A stretch of DNA of 64,000 nucleotides, from assembly GCA_049889175.1 (NCBI GenBank), contig JBMHDW010000013.1:1-64000 (forward strand). The letters run 5' to 3'. Numbering within the stretch: the first letter of the stretch is position 1; each line of letters opens with the position of its first letter. Origin of the DNA: JBMHDW01 sp049889175. Lineage in GTDB: Bacteria; Pseudomonadota; Gammaproteobacteria; Comchoanobacterales; Comchoanobacteraceae. Positions 18,701 through 27,324 of the stretch are shown here, piece after piece. The notes beneath the pieces are model-generated. The model searched no databases. It was not told the DNA's origin and was given only the letters and a program-made list of their open reading frames with translations. The position numbers were made by a program, and so were the translations under genes.

Positions 18701-18849
18701 ACCTTTTTGTCCAAGAACCCAATCTTGCATTTGACTTCACGCCAACAGGCTTATCAGAACTTGATATAGAAGCAGCCAAATCTAAAATAACACCTGATTA
18801 TTTAAACGCTCCAAATAGAACCACCTTAAAGATCACCTCTGAAAGATAG
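15769..18849 (+). CDS. Unknown 1026-aa protein with C-terminal membrane hairpin
   Basis: I do not recognise a family. The protein is mainly hydrophilic and apparently helical over its first 900 residues, with no signal peptide, no repeats and no catalytic motif I can name. Two hydrophobic segments occur near residues 920-940 (VCAFLAQTFICFLIVF) and 950-978 (MAVGQFITMYTTAIFALWG), leaving a polar tail of about 46 residues. This layout, a large soluble body with a C-terminal membrane hairpin, resembles secreted effectors that insert in host membranes, but could also be an inner-membrane protein. No Shine-Dalgarno is visible at the ATG. The last 17 nt overlap the convergent adk gene. It sits as a single gene between the dcw operon and adk. 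Confidence 0.8.
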   Translation: MKLNLNDYAYLAFTQLTISNYFESLKQHGNIDNPFRKAESKEHFGQLINELRTDLKVHFEDKKNHFIHALLEKNKTGHQTIAKQFAEVINSATEIVPSSATEFIDHFNESLSKFVNQNRIQLKDSATDEYRDSVVSHTCSQDIPNNALSYIGQTIWIDGFKQIHGILNGTVLSRLLGTDALDASYASTLFECVFGITMRDNESKRLAPLLINQDERVNHLYDYYKKLDASLESNEFPLSRCTWLLQQLMVSTTYHQSLPTLAESSKRECIILAQHEALSIGLALLKTAKFAGEKHTNAFIDSYLHSFTKDTSEHTLSLSRVWHHTTEQSKHSEILCAAMTSPRTIQEINQATGLDIFSMKELIPDSDRAYEHFQARVEQLLHLDYSTFERIYDMYMQNDKLVSSELIKELLQNVTVEHEELNNSHYIKYLLPISLASKHLGTSRFIKDDFPINVLIQSGISATEILKQHPEKNDELILLGAHPSSQLISDITNISNATAEQVAITFEPKENKIFIKAILTGITQSFGAKDNDEAFKLIDNIFNLRNSKTYSLNTKQQPESSLVLNLLSNIDSFITESGQPFSNSAIIYAILKEFTPLDISPITLHNWLSSTENKKIEAIKSRHPDAFFLSPYAGSLGTSERTQDQLVKWMDDTAKSAQQSNQAINLDDAIENFILFTSNPLDEAIASCLANSDDTKRDNIKLIYQHLLEQFNHQQSSPHFLDTFINTYDEIKKNLKHGALPNILPCLLTSLWPDLQTKNIFNMYRFCDSFTQESKHSTQPPMATIESFLEIQQTIKDATFIESILLLTLKQNDLIETSDLKNRHEEIRAIFTNQPSDRYNTNTTDETKELTRRILTILSEDPNNPHNLIDAIKSLIKDWYPNDIEADKQARNLALELRAGQFNVVTRAFNQLFNDSIDILTNRIVCAFLAQTFICFLIVFKSLGFFSGMTPLMAVGQFITMYTTAIFALWGVYSILKYLFVQEPNLAFDFTPTGLSELDIEAAKSKITPDYLNAPNRTTLKITSER

Positions 18850-19486
18850 ATAGAACTGATTCCTGAATGACTGATATAGCTTTATGACTCACATCTAATT
18901 GATGTAATTGAACACCTTTTAACCCTTCATAATAGCTCAATAATGGCTGCGTCTCACTGCGATAAACATCAAGCCGCTTAGCAATGACATCTCGACTATC
19001 ATCTGAACGCTTAACCAGCTGCTCACCTGTTACATCATCAATACCAGAAACCTTCGGTGGGTTATTGACCTCATGATAAACTCGACCAGATGGCTTATGA
19101 ATCCAACGACCAGATAATCGGGAGATAACCTCATCATCCTCTACATCAAAATACAAAACATCCGTTACAACAACGCCATTTTGCGCCAACAGCTCAGCTT
19201 GTGCTAGATTTCGTGGAAAACCATCAAGGATAACACCGGATGCCTCTGTTGCCTCAATCTTTCGACATAATATGGGCACAACAATTTCCGCAGAAACCAA
19301 CTGCCCCCTCTCCATAATACCTCGAAGCTTTACACCATCAGCGGTATCACGTAACATTTCCTCTCGCAGCAAATCACCTGTTGATATATGGGCCCAGCCA
19401 AATGCCTTACTTAATGCCGCACCCTGAGTACCCTTTCCTGCACCAGGCTTACCTAAAAGCACAATTACGCGTTTTTGATCAGTCAT
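18833..19486 (-). CDS. adk: Adenylate kinase
   Basis: Adk interconverts ATP, ADP and AMP in the cytoplasm. The 217-aa protein has the P-loop GKPGAGKGTQ at residues 12-21, the AMP-binding STGDLLREE and DGFPRNLAQAE motifs, and a long-type lid with GRWIHKPSGRVYH lacking the zinc cysteines, as is usual in Gram-negative bacteria. AGGTGATAAG before the ATG gives a good ribosome site. Its 3' end overlaps the end of the convergent 1026-aa gene by 17 nt. Confidence 0.97.
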   Translation of the reverse strand: MTDQKRVIVLLGKPGAGKGTQGAALSKAFGWAHISTGDLLREEMLRDTADGVKLRGIMERGQLVSAEIVVPILCRKIEATEASGVILDGFPRNLAQAELLAQNGVVVTDVLYFDVEDDEVISRLSGRWIHKPSGRVYHEVNNPPKVSGIDDVTGEQLVKRSDDSRDVIAKRLDVYRSETQPLLSYYEGLKGVQLHQLDVSHKAISVIQESVLSIFQR

Positions 19487-19517
19487 CTTATCACCTATTT
19501 AATTTCTCATTACCCTA

Positions 19518-19919
19518 TCAAAGATCTTGAGCAACCTCAAGACCACCACGAACCTGATGCAGATGACCTGTGTGAATGACACTTAATTTTTCTAGCCCAA
19601 CACTAAATGACCCATTATACCGCCACCGACCTAAATGAATATATTGCAATTCCTGGCCGAATCCACCATGCCAATCAACCTCATGAAAAAAATTATAAAA
19701 CTCCATTTTTTTACCATCAAATAAACAAACACTTCTACTGGGCCAACTGCGATTACAAGGGATGATCTGAATTGGCTTAAACCACGATCGATCAACAGCC
19801 CTTGAGATCATTGACCTTAAAGCCCAAAGATCATACCAAGAATGACAGCTCTGAATGACACTTAAACCACAACCACCCAAAGCATATGCTACCACAAAGC
19901 CTAATAGCCAAAAACGCAT
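19518..19919 (-). CDS. Small putative lipoprotein, 133 aa
   Basis: The N-terminus MRFWLLGFVVAYALGGC is a lipoprotein signal with lipobox LGGC, so the mature protein would be anchored at Cys17. The rest is rich in Trp, His and Cys and matches nothing I know. GAAGG stands 6 nt before the ATG. It lies between adk and the corB-like gene in the same direction with gaps of about 30 nt, so it may share their transcript. Confidence 0.65.
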   Translation of the reverse strand: MRFWLLGFVVAYALGGCGLSVIQSCHSWYDLWALRSMISRAVDRSWFKPIQIIPCNRSWPSRSVCLFDGKKMEFYNFFHEVDWHGGFGQELQYIHLGRWRYNGSFSVGLEKLSVIHTGHLHQVRGGLEVAQDL

Positions 19920-19945
19920 TGTTAACCTTCATCATTTTTCTCAAT

Positions 19946-21226
19946 TTACGCGTCACTTTCACTTATATCAATAAGGGGATCAACTTTAATCTTTACCTGC
20001 TGAATAACACCATCATGAAGAGCTGAGACCTCCATCAAAACACCATACATCCTTACACACAATGACTGCTGAGGAATAGCATCTAGATAATCAATAATCA
20101 AACCCGATAATGTTCGGGCATATTTTGTAGGCAACTGCGTTCCATATAACCGATTAACATCTCGAACGAATATATCGCCAGGCAACGCCACCCAACGATC
20201 AAGCGTAAGCTCAGAATGCTCCATAGAGATATGCTTCCAACGATCTATCGAACCCATAACCTCGTTAGCAATATCAGACTTTGATACCCCACCCTTAATA
20301 CCACCATATTCATCAATCACTAAAATCAGCTTATTTTTTTTCCACATTAAGAGAGGCCATTGATCTTTTACAGCAGCAGTCATGGGAACAAATACGATAG
20401 GCTTTAATGCATAAATTAACCCGGCCTTATTTAGAGCACCTTTGTGCATTAATTGCATTACATCTCGCACACCAAGCAACCCAAGAATTTGATCCATATT
20501 GCCACGGTAAACCACAACATGAGAAGCTTTAGCAGTCATCAAATAAGATACACAAGACTCCCAATCCGTTTGAATATCTAGCATAGCCAACTTACTGACA
20601 GGAACCATGACATCTGCAACCGTTAGCTCATCTAAAGCCAAAACACCCAACAGCATTGATTGATCAGCCTTACTCAAACCTGAAGTCTCTTCCTTAACCA
20701 CGCCATGTAATTCTGCACGAGTTAACTCACCCCGAACTTCACCTTGAGCTTTAATACCAAATAGTTTGAACAGTATATTGACGCACGCATTCACTGTATG
20801 CAAAATAGGCAGCATCAAGACTTTTAGAACGGATAAAATACCTGATAAGGCTAAAGCAAACCGCTCTGAATACTGAACACCTATGGTCTTTGGGATCACC
20901 TCACAAAAAATCAATACAAAAACCACCAAACATGCTGTTGCAACCATCACACCAAAATCACCTGCTAAATAAGAAAATAATTTTGTAACCAATACAGAAA
21001 CCAAAATATTAGCAATCGTATTACCAACCAAAACAATACCCAACAACTTTTTAGGCTGATTTAATAAATTTAAAGCGCGCTTAGCTGCAGGCGAATGCTT
21101 TGCAAGATGCCTGATCCTATATCTATTTGCCGCCATAAAGACAGTCTCTGAACAGGAAAAGAATGCAGATATAAAAATGCACACAACAATCGCTAAACTC
21201 ATCAGTATGACACTGTAATTAACCAT
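19946..21226 (-). CDS. CorB/HlyC-type CNNM membrane protein with CBS pair
   Basis: The 426-aa protein has the DUF21/CNNM membrane domain (about residues 1-190; SAFFSCSETVFMAANR and GNTIANILVS), a CBS pair (VPVSKLAMLD and VLVIDEYGGIKG regions, about 210-330) and a C-terminal CorC_HlyC domain. Members of this family are linked to magnesium or cobalt transport. The ATG at 21226 (MVNYSVIL) is chosen over an upstream TTG; GGTGG precedes it. It overlaps the ypjD-like gene by 8 nt. The order ffh / ypjD / corB (yfjD) is the same in Escherichia coli, which supports the assignment. Confidence 0.9.
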   Translation of the reverse strand: MVNYSVILMSLAIVVCIFISAFFSCSETVFMAANRYRIRHLAKHSPAAKRALNLLNQPKKLLGIVLVGNTIANILVSVLVTKLFSYLAGDFGVMVATACLVVFVLIFCEVIPKTIGVQYSERFALALSGILSVLKVLMLPILHTVNACVNILFKLFGIKAQGEVRGELTRAELHGVVKEETSGLSKADQSMLLGVLALDELTVADVMVPVSKLAMLDIQTDWESCVSYLMTAKASHVVVYRGNMDQILGLLGVRDVMQLMHKGALNKAGLIYALKPIVFVPMTAAVKDQWPLLMWKKNKLILVIDEYGGIKGGVSKSDIANEVMGSIDRWKHISMEHSELTLDRWVALPGDIFVRDVNRLYGTQLPTKYARTLSGLIIDYLDAIPQQSLCVRMYGVLMEVSALHDGVIQQVKIKVDPLIDISESDA

Positions 21227-21926
21227 GGATAAACCACCCCAAAACACACAAATAGACAAACATTGCCAAGAAAACAACCCAGCGCACTAGACTTGGCAAT
21301 GCCGTATGAACACAACCATAAACAACATCTATAAACATCAATAAGAACCAACTTCCTAGCACAGAGAATGTCATGATAACAGAATGCCCACCCCCTCTTA
21401 GCAAACCATCAACAACAATCATACCTGTCAACAACAAGGCTTCTTTAATACCAGTATTTAGACCACTTCTGAGCAATGACATACCTGGACAAAAAGAACC
21501 CAAGGTACCGCCTGACAATAGGATTTGATTTTGGCGCATTAATACCCCATAAAGCGAACAATTAAAGAACATACAAACCACCAATAACGCTGCAAAATAC
21601 ACATGAATGGGCGCAGAGTACAAACCAATAACCCCGATCATTAATCCACCACCCAAATACACCCGCAAGACTTGACCATAGCGGTGATGCCTGGAAAGCA
21701 AAATACCGAATAACCCCATAAGATAAATAACAACTAAATGAGCCGATCCGCCCAAAAAAATATAAGTAACTGGCAACAACATTCCCAGAATACCGAATAA
21801 ACCTAACGCAAAAAGCCTGATTCGCAAGAGCTGATCCAATTGACCATGCCGCCAAAACTGAATCAACAGCAGCCAAATCAGCATAATGTGTGGTGTTTGC
21901 AATGATAACATAATTAACATTCTCAC
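21219..21926 (-). CDS. YpjD-like (CcsA/HemX family) integral membrane protein
   Basis: The 235-aa protein is almost wholly hydrophobic, with about seven or eight membrane segments, and resembles the cytochrome c assembly/HemX-like family to which Escherichia coli YpjD belongs. Sequence motifs are weak; the call depends mainly on topology and on position, divergent from ffh and coupled to a corB-like gene, as in Escherichia coli. The long C-terminal loop with SGGTLGSFCPGMS is unusual. True start uncertain: ATGs at 21926 and 21920 are both possible. Confidence 0.6.
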   Translation of the reverse strand: MRMLIMLSLQTPHIMLIWLLLIQFWRHGQLDQLLRIRLFALGLFGILGMLLPVTYIFLGGSAHLVVIYLMGLFGILLSRHHRYGQVLRVYLGGGLMIGVIGLYSAPIHVYFAALLVVCMFFNCSLYGVLMRQNQILLSGGTLGSFCPGMSLLRSGLNTGIKEALLLTGMIVVDGLLRGGGHSVIMTFSVLGSWFLLMFIDVVYGCVHTALPSLVRWVVFLAMFVYLCVLGWFIHG

Positions 21927-21969
21927 CTATAGCAAATCATTTGTCACCAGTAACCTGAACAAATGTGAC

Positions 21970-21998
21970 TTGCAGTGCCATACATCATTTGCTAACAT
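21970..21998 (+). promoter_or_regulatory. ffh: Putative sigma-70 promoter of ffh
   Basis: TTGCAG at 21970-21975, 17-nt spacer, TAACAT at 21993-21998. The ffh ATG follows 26 nt later with GAGG at 22015-22018. Confidence 0.45.
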
Positions 21999-22024
21999 GC
22001 CCAGATTGAATTACGAGGACAACC

Positions 22025-23380
22025 ATGTCGTTAACCCAGCGATTAAGCCAAGCATTTAAGCACCTATCTGGCCAGGCCAAACTCAGTGAAAAAAACATTG
22101 AGCTGGCAGTTAAAGATGTTGAACACGCTCTGACACAAGCCGACGTTGCGCAACCCGTTGTCACCTCATTTATCCAGAATATTAAAGAGCACGCCGTTGG
22201 CCAAGATGTTCTTCACTCCCTTAATCCGCAAGAAGCCTTCCTCAAAATTGTTAAAGATCAACTGATTGAAACACTCGGAAACTCCGCTGAAGAATGTAGT
22301 CTTAATCTTAACAACAAACCTCCTGTGGTTATTCTCATGTCTGGACTGCAAGGTTCTGGTAAAACAACCACAACAGCTAAAATTGCCAACTTACTTCAAC
22401 ACAAGGGCAAAAGAGTCATGATTACCTCTGTTGACGTTTACAGAGCAGCAGCTATTGAACAACTACAACAATTGGCAAATACCCACCAACTCAACGCCTT
22501 TTGTTCCAACCAATCTAACCCCATTGATATGTGTTTAGATGCCCTCAACCAAGCAAAAAAATCGTTGATGGACGTTCTTATCATTGATACCGCTGGTCGC
22601 CTTCATATTGATGATATGTTAATGAGTGAACTAAAAAACATCCAATCGGTGGTTAAACCTGCTGAAATTCTGTTTGTGGTTGACAGCATGATGGGACAAG
22701 ATGCGCTTCACGCAGCTCAACACTTTGGCCAACACCTACCACTTTCAGGTATTGTTCTCACCAAAACTGATGCTGACTCAGGAGGAGGAGCTGCATTATC
22801 CGTTAAAAACATTACTGGTGCACCCATTAAGTTTATTGGTACAGGCGAAAAAATTGCTGACCTAGATAGCTTCAATCCTGAGCGCGCTGCTATGAAAATG
22901 CTTGACCTAGGAGACATTGAAGCATTAATTAAAAAAGCAGAACAGCACATAAGCGAAGATGAAGCAAAAAAATCTGCAAAAAAATTACAATCGGGACAAT
23001 TTAATTTTACCGATTTTAAAGATCATTTGATACAAATGCGTCAAATGGGTGGCTTCAAAAGCATTCTTGGAATGCTACCTGGAACAAGCCAACTTCTCGA
23101 GCAAGTAAACAATAACCTTGATGAATCTAAATTCAAAATCATTGAAGTGATGATTGACTCAATGACCCATAAAGAACGACAATTCCCGATGCTTATTTTG
23201 AACTCTGAATCAAGAAGAAAACGTGTCGCCAAAGGATCAGGACGCTCGAAAAGAGAACTTAGTGAGTTACTTAAACAGTTCCAAAAAATGCAAAAAATGA
23301 TGAAAAAATTTAGTTCTGGCAAGATGAAAAATATGATGAGCATGCTTGGAAAAGGTCAAATGCCCGATTCATTCCAATAA
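22025..23380 (+). CDS. ffh: Ffh, signal recognition particle GTPase
   Basis: Ffh binds 4.5S RNA and nascent signal peptides and docks with FtsY at the membrane. The 451-aa protein has the helical N domain, the G domain with GLQGSGKTTT (about residues 104-113), VDVYRAAA, DTAGR, TKTDADSGGG, and the methionine-rich M domain ending in KMQKMMKKFSSGKMKNMM, containing MLPG and SESRRKRVAKGSG for RNA binding. Transcribed divergently from the ypjD/corB-like pair; rpsP follows from its own promoter 60 nt downstream. Confidence 0.98.
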   Translation: MSLTQRLSQAFKHLSGQAKLSEKNIELAVKDVEHALTQADVAQPVVTSFIQNIKEHAVGQDVLHSLNPQEAFLKIVKDQLIETLGNSAEECSLNLNNKPPVVILMSGLQGSGKTTTTAKIANLLQHKGKRVMITSVDVYRAAAIEQLQQLANTHQLNAFCSNQSNPIDMCLDALNQAKKSLMDVLIIDTAGRLHIDDMLMSELKNIQSVVKPAEILFVVDSMMGQDALHAAQHFGQHLPLSGIVLTKTDADSGGGAALSVKNITGAPIKFIGTGEKIADLDSFNPERAAMKMLDLGDIEALIKKAEQHISEDEAKKSAKKLQSGQFNFTDFKDHLIQMRQMGGFKSILGMLPGTSQLLEQVNNNLDESKFKIIEVMIDSMTHKERQFPMLILNSESRRKRVAKGSGRSKRELSELLKQFQKMQKMMKKFSSGKMKNMMSMLGKGQMPDSFQ

Positions 23381-23384
23381 ACAT

Positions 23385-23413
23385 TTGTTTTTTTCAAATA
23401 TAGGCGCTATAAT
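23385..23413 (+). promoter_or_regulatory. rpsP: Sigma-70 promoter of the rpsP-rimM-trmD-rplS operon
   Basis: TTGTTT at 23385-23390, 17-nt spacer and a perfect TATAAT at 23408-23413, starting only 5 nt after the ffh stop. The rpsP ATG is 26 nt downstream of the -10. Confidence 0.65.
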
Positions 23414-23439
23414 ACAGCATTTTCAAATATTGGGGAATT

Positions 23440-23679
23440 ATGTTCAAAATTAGATTACGACGCGACGGTCGAAAAGATCGCCCATTTTATCATTTAGTTG
23501 CTATCGATTCTCGCAAAGCGCGCGATGCAAAAGAAAAAGCTCGTTTGGGCTACTATGACATTGTTAACAACAAACTTAGTGTTGATTTTGAACTGGTTGA
23601 CAAACTCATCAGTCAAGGCGCACAAATGACTGATACAGCAAAAGCACTTATTAAACGTGCCAGAAAACAAGACAATTAA
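23440..23679 (+). CDS. rpsP: Ribosomal protein bS16
   Basis: The 79-aa protein begins MFKIRLRRDGRKDRPFYHLV, the S16 signature, with DSRKARD and the domain closing in the KRARK tail. S16 stabilises the 30S body during assembly. GGGGA precedes the ATG. Its last 23 nt overlap the start proposed for rimM. Confidence 0.98.
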   Translation: MFKIRLRRDGRKDRPFYHLVAIDSRKARDAKEKARLGYYDIVNNKLSVDFELVDKLISQGAQMTDTAKALIKRARKQDN

Positions 23680-24169
23680 TTCTGACAAACGCATTATTGT
23701 AGGCCAAATCAATCGAATATTTGGCATCAATGACTGGCATATTGTCACATCATTCACGCAAATACCTGATCAATTATTTTTCTACAGTCTAGAATTAAAA
23801 TCGGGGATTAGCATTGGTGTTCTTGAATTTCGCCCTCATCAGAAAAAATTTGTGGCACGTTTTGACGTTATCCCCGACCTTAAAAGCAGCCAACTGGTGA
23901 ATCAGCAACTTTTTACACGTACTTCCGAACTACCTATCCTTAACGAAGGCCAATATTATTACCATCAACTCATCGGTTTTAACGTCTTAAATCACAATCA
24001 AAACCTCATTGGCAAAGTAACCCATATCTACGAGCATTGCGGATCAGATATTCTCATCATCAATCAAGGCAAAAAAGAATCTCATCTACCTTTTTCTCAT
24101 GAACTCGTAATAGTGAAGCTTGAGGAACAAACCATCCTACTAACAACTGAAGCCAATGCTTACCTTTGA
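23657..24169 (+). CDS. rimM: RimM, 16S rRNA processing/maturation factor
   Basis: RimM binds S19 and helps 30S head maturation. The 170-aa protein has the N-terminal barrel (IVGQINRIFGINDW, then SFT) and a C-terminal PRC-barrel (YYYHQLIGFNV, NLIGKVTHIY). It is divergent but the position between rpsP and trmD settles the call. The only plausible start is a GTG at 23657 inside rpsP, with no Shine-Dalgarno, so it probably depends on translation of rpsP. It overlaps trmD by 14 nt. Confidence 0.9.
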   Translation: MPENKTINSDKRIIVGQINRIFGINDWHIVTSFTQIPDQLFFYSLELKSGISIGVLEFRPHQKKFVARFDVIPDLKSSQLVNQQLFTRTSELPILNEGQYYYHQLIGFNVLNHNQNLIGKVTHIYEHCGSDILIINQGKKESHLPFSHELVIVKLEEQTILLTTEANAYL

Positions 24170-24926
24170 TATCATCTCTTGCAACACCAGCATTCAACAC
24201 TTTTTTCAGCAAGGACTGATTCACCGCGCCATTCAAAAAAAGCGTGCTAAAATTCAATGTTGGAATCCAAGAATTTTCGCCAACACTCATTATCAAAATA
24301 TTGATGATAAAACCTTTGGCGGCGGGCCTGGCCAAGTTATTCGGGCTGACATACTTGATAGAACGCTTAACAGCATCCCCAAGCGAGGCACTCGATGCAA
24401 AACCATTCTTTTATCCCCCAGCGGCCCAACATTAACACACGCTAAAGCCATTGAACTGACAAAACTCGACCAAATCATACTTATTTGTGGCCGATACGAA
24501 GGAATAGATCAAAGATTCATACAATTAAAGGTTGACGAATCACTCTCAATAGGTGATTATGTGCTCACTGGTGGAGAACTTCCTGCATTGGTGACCTGTG
24601 AAGCTGTTATTAGACTACTTCCTGGTACAGTGGGCAATCTTGAGTCTGTTAATCAAGACTCATTTGCTAATGGTCTTTTAGACCACCCCCACTACACCAA
24701 ACCGGAGGATTTTCTCGGTCATAATGTACCAACCGTGCTACGCTCTGGCAATCATCAGGCCATCAAAGCCTGGCGAAGAATGATGGCACTAGGTCAAACA
24801 TGGTTGGAACGACCTGATTTATTGGTGGGACAATCACTGAGTAGTGTTGATATCTCTCTTTTAAGTCACTTTATGGCAAGACAAACCGAGAGGAGTAATG
24901 ATGACAAATTTAATACAGAAAATTGA
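24156..24926 (+). CDS. trmD: TrmD, tRNA (guanine37-N1)-methyltransferase
   Basis: TrmD is the knotted SPOUT enzyme that methylates G37 next to the anticodon, preventing frameshifts. The 256-aa protein has FGGGPGQVIR, the SAM-knot motifs LLSPSGPTLTHAKA, CGRYEGIDQR and SIGDYVLTGGELPA, all intact. It overlaps rimM by 14 nt and rplS by 26 nt. Confidence 0.98.
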   Translation: MLTFDIISCNTSIQHFFQQGLIHRAIQKKRAKIQCWNPRIFANTHYQNIDDKTFGGGPGQVIRADILDRTLNSIPKRGTRCKTILLSPSGPTLTHAKAIELTKLDQIILICGRYEGIDQRFIQLKVDESLSIGDYVLTGGELPALVTCEAVIRLLPGTVGNLESVNQDSFANGLLDHPHYTKPEDFLGHNVPTVLRSGNHQAIKAWRRMMALGQTWLERPDLLVGQSLSSVDISLLSHFMARQTERSNDDKFNTEN

Positions 24927-25266
24927 ACAAAGCCAATTAATAGAAAGGCCTGACTTTAGAGTTGGTGATCGTCTTAAAGTAGGTATTAAGATTACTGAAG
25001 GCAACAGAGAAAGGGTTCAGTATTTTGAAGGTATTTGTATTGGCAGAAACCGCAAAAATAGCAACCTTAATGCAACGTTTCGTGTCCGCAAAGATTCTTT
25101 TGGCGTCGGTATTGAGAAAGCATTTCAACTTCACTCACCTTCAATTACCGAAATTATTGTCCTCAGAAAAGGTTTGATTAGACAGGCTAAGCCCTATTAT
25201 CTTCGAGATAGATCACAGAAAGGCGCGCGTATTAAAGAGCGATTTGCTAAAAGAACACAAGCTTAA
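24901..25266 (+). CDS. rplS: Ribosomal protein bL19
   Basis: The 121-aa protein has the L19 features FRVGDRLKVGIKI, YFEGICIGR, TFRVRKDSFGVGIEKAF and HSP. L19 sits at the subunit interface. Two ATGs are adjacent (24898 and 24901); the second is chosen since AGGAG lies 5 nt upstream of it rather than 2. The start lies 26 nt inside trmD, so L19 is translationally coupled to it. Last gene of the operon. Confidence 0.97.
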   Translation: MTNLIQKIEQSQLIERPDFRVGDRLKVGIKITEGNRERVQYFEGICIGRNRKNSNLNATFRVRKDSFGVGIEKAFQLHSPSITEIIVLRKGLIRQAKPYYLRDRSQKGARIKERFAKRTQA

Positions 25267-25317
25267 ACTTAAGTCTTTTCTGTTTTTATTGCATATCTTC
25301 TCTATGTTATCAATCAG

Positions 25318-26037
25318 ATGATTAATTGGTTAATTCATTTGTATTTGACGTTTTCAGCGTCATTAACTGGAATCGCGACCTGGTATCACCAGCACCAAAG
25401 CATAAGCGATATGCTTGGTGCCTTATTAAGTATTGCGTCAACCATACTTGGCGCTTTTAACGTGCCACTTACTTGGGTTGTTGCTTTTGCAGCCTCAATT
25501 AATAATGGCTTTTTATTCTCTACAAAATCCAACTTGATCATGCATACTGCTCGGGAGATCTTGCAGATTGGATTTTTTGTTTATGGCTTCTATTATTGGC
25601 GCATTAAACGTGATAAAAATCAAAACGCAACCCCCATTACCAGCATCAGTACTCACAGTATTATCTTCTTATTGGTCAATGTTTCAATCATTGCTGCACT
25701 CTATGCCGAACCACATACACAACAAATGATTAATACTTATCTCTTGCCCCAAAGAAATGCTGGCGCACCCTGGAAGCAATTCATTGATATCTTTGCGTCA
25801 TTAATGCACATTATTGGTTTATCGCTGATGAGTCGACGCATTTTGGAATCTTGGATCATCTGGATCATTATTGATCTCATCAATATCCCTCTTTATCTTG
25901 CTGAAGGGCTCTCCTATCAAGCAGGCAAGTGTATCGTTTATTTAATCATCGCAACCCTTGGCTATTTAAACTGGAAAAAAATACAATATCGCCAACAAAA
26001 TGAACGGTTTCTAACCGCTAAAACCTCGGAAAGTTAG
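25318..26037 (+). CDS. PnuC-like nicotinamide riboside/vitamin transporter
   Basis: The 239-aa membrane protein has about seven hydrophobic segments and a C-terminal WIIWIIIDLINIPLYLAEGL followed by an aromatic-rich last helix ending GYLNW, the recognisable PnuC-family pattern that lines the substrate site. PnuC proteins facilitate diffusion of nicotinamide riboside or, in related groups, thiamine. No ribosome site or riboswitch is visible upstream, so the substrate is not indicated. The N-terminal half is divergent. It precedes the phosphofructokinase gene by 42 nt. Confidence 0.75.
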   Translation: MINWLIHLYLTFSASLTGIATWYHQHQSISDMLGALLSIASTILGAFNVPLTWVVAFAASINNGFLFSTKSNLIMHTAREILQIGFFVYGFYYWRIKRDKNQNATPITSISTHSIIFLLVNVSIIAALYAEPHTQQMINTYLLPQRNAGAPWKQFIDIFASLMHIIGLSLMSRRILESWIIWIIIDLINIPLYLAEGLSYQAGKCIVYLIIATLGYLNWKKIQYRQQNERFLTAKTSES

Positions 26038-26079
26038 GTTGCACTCGAAACCAATTTATTGTAATATTTGGAGTATACT

Positions 26080-27324
26080 ATGACTAATATCTTTTTTGCT
26101 CACTCAGGTGGTGTGACTTCAGTACTTAATGGTATTGCCGCTTCCGTCATCACTCAAGCTCAACAATCCCCACACATTAACAGAATCTTTATTGGTCGCA
26201 ATGGCATCATTGGCGCATTGAATAATGAGATGTATGATGTTACGGATTTCACACCTGAAATGCTAGAAAAACTAGCCAGAACACCAGCGAGTGCTTTTGG
26301 CTCATGTCGCTACAAGCTTAAGTGCCCAAATACCCAAGCAAGCGAGTTCGAAACCATTCTAAAACATTTTAAACATCATAATATCACAGGCTTTATCTAT
26401 AATGGTGGTAATGACTCACAAGATACAACGTTAAAAATGCACGAATATGCTCAGTCACAAAGTCAGCCACTAAACTGCGTTGGCATCCCCAAGACTATTG
26501 ACAATGATCTTCCTATGGTAGACTGCTGCCCTGGATACCCATCAGCTGCTAAATATTTAGCAACCTCTATTTATGAGGCAAGTTTAGATATTCTTTCTAT
26601 GTGTCGCTCTTCAACAAAAGTATTTGTTATGGAGGTTATGGGGCGTCATGCTGGCTGGCTAGCAGCTGCAACAGCTATGGCCAACACTCAACCTCATTTA
26701 GGACCACACATCATTCTTCTACCAGAAGTTCTGCACAATGAAGAACGCCTTATTCAAGCAGTAAAACAATGTGTAGCAGATTTTGGTTGTTGCGTTATTG
26801 CTGTATCAGAAGGACTGCTTACAGCTCAAGGCAAACGCTTTACCGATCAAAGAACAACTGATGCCTTTGGTCACACTCAACTTGGTGGCATTGCTCCCAT
26901 TATAGCTCATCAAATACACCAACATACTGGTTTTAAATATCATTGGAGTGTTGTGGATTATTTACAACGCTCTGCAGGCCACCTAACTTCATCTATAGAC
27001 CATCAACATGCCATAGCTCTTGGCCGAGAAGCCATTCTAGCACTGAACAACAAACTCAGTGGCATCATGGTTGGCATCCATCGTATCAATCAATCACCCT
27101 ATGAATGGAAAACTCAATATTATGACCTTAAAAACATTGCGAATATTGAAAAAAAATTGCCTCCAGAATTTATTCGTGAAGATCAACTAGGTGTAACGCC
27201 AGCTTTCAAAGACTACCTTAGACCATTAATTCAAGGGGAGCCCATTTTGGCATACCGTAATGGCTTACCTGACTATTTTACTCCATTAACCATTCAACAG
27301 CTTAGGACAACTTATGCTACATAA
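26080..27324 (+). CDS. pfp: PPi-dependent 6-phosphofructokinase
   Basis: The 414-aa protein has the PFK fold, with SGGVTSVLNG at the N-terminus, NGGNDS at residues 108-113 and PKTIDND at 137-143. ATP-dependent PFKs carry GGDGS and GTIDND; Asp at the fourth position of the first motif and Lys in PKTIDND are the hallmarks of the pyrophosphate-dependent clade, so the reversible PPi reaction is inferred. MGRHAGWLAAA and the C-terminal region are also typical. The ATG at 26080 has TTGGAG 6 nt upstream. It overlaps the next gene by 11 nt. Confidence 0.92.
   Translation: MTNIFFAHSGGVTSVLNGIAASVITQAQQSPHINRIFIGRNGIIGALNNEMYDVTDFTPEMLEKLARTPASAFGSCRYKLKCPNTQASEFETILKHFKHHNITGFIYNGGNDSQDTTLKMHEYAQSQSQPLNCVGIPKTIDNDLPMVDCCPGYPSAAKYLATSIYEASLDILSMCRSSTKVFVMEVMGRHAGWLAAATAMANTQPHLGPHIILLPEVLHNEERLIQAVKQCVADFGCCVIAVSEGLLTAQGKRFTDQRTTDAFGHTQLGGIAPIIAHQIHQHTGFKYHWSVVDYLQRSAGHLTSSIDHQHAIALGREAILALNNKLSGIMVGIHRINQSPYEWKTQYYDLKNIANIEKKLPPEFIREDQLGVTPAFKDYLRPLIQGEPILAYRNGLPDYFTPLTIQQLRTTYAT

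Noticed and set aside
25267..25317. A terminator or riboswitch between rplS and the PnuC-like gene
   Set aside because: No stable stem followed by a T-run and far too short for a known NAD- or thiamine-sensing riboswitch.
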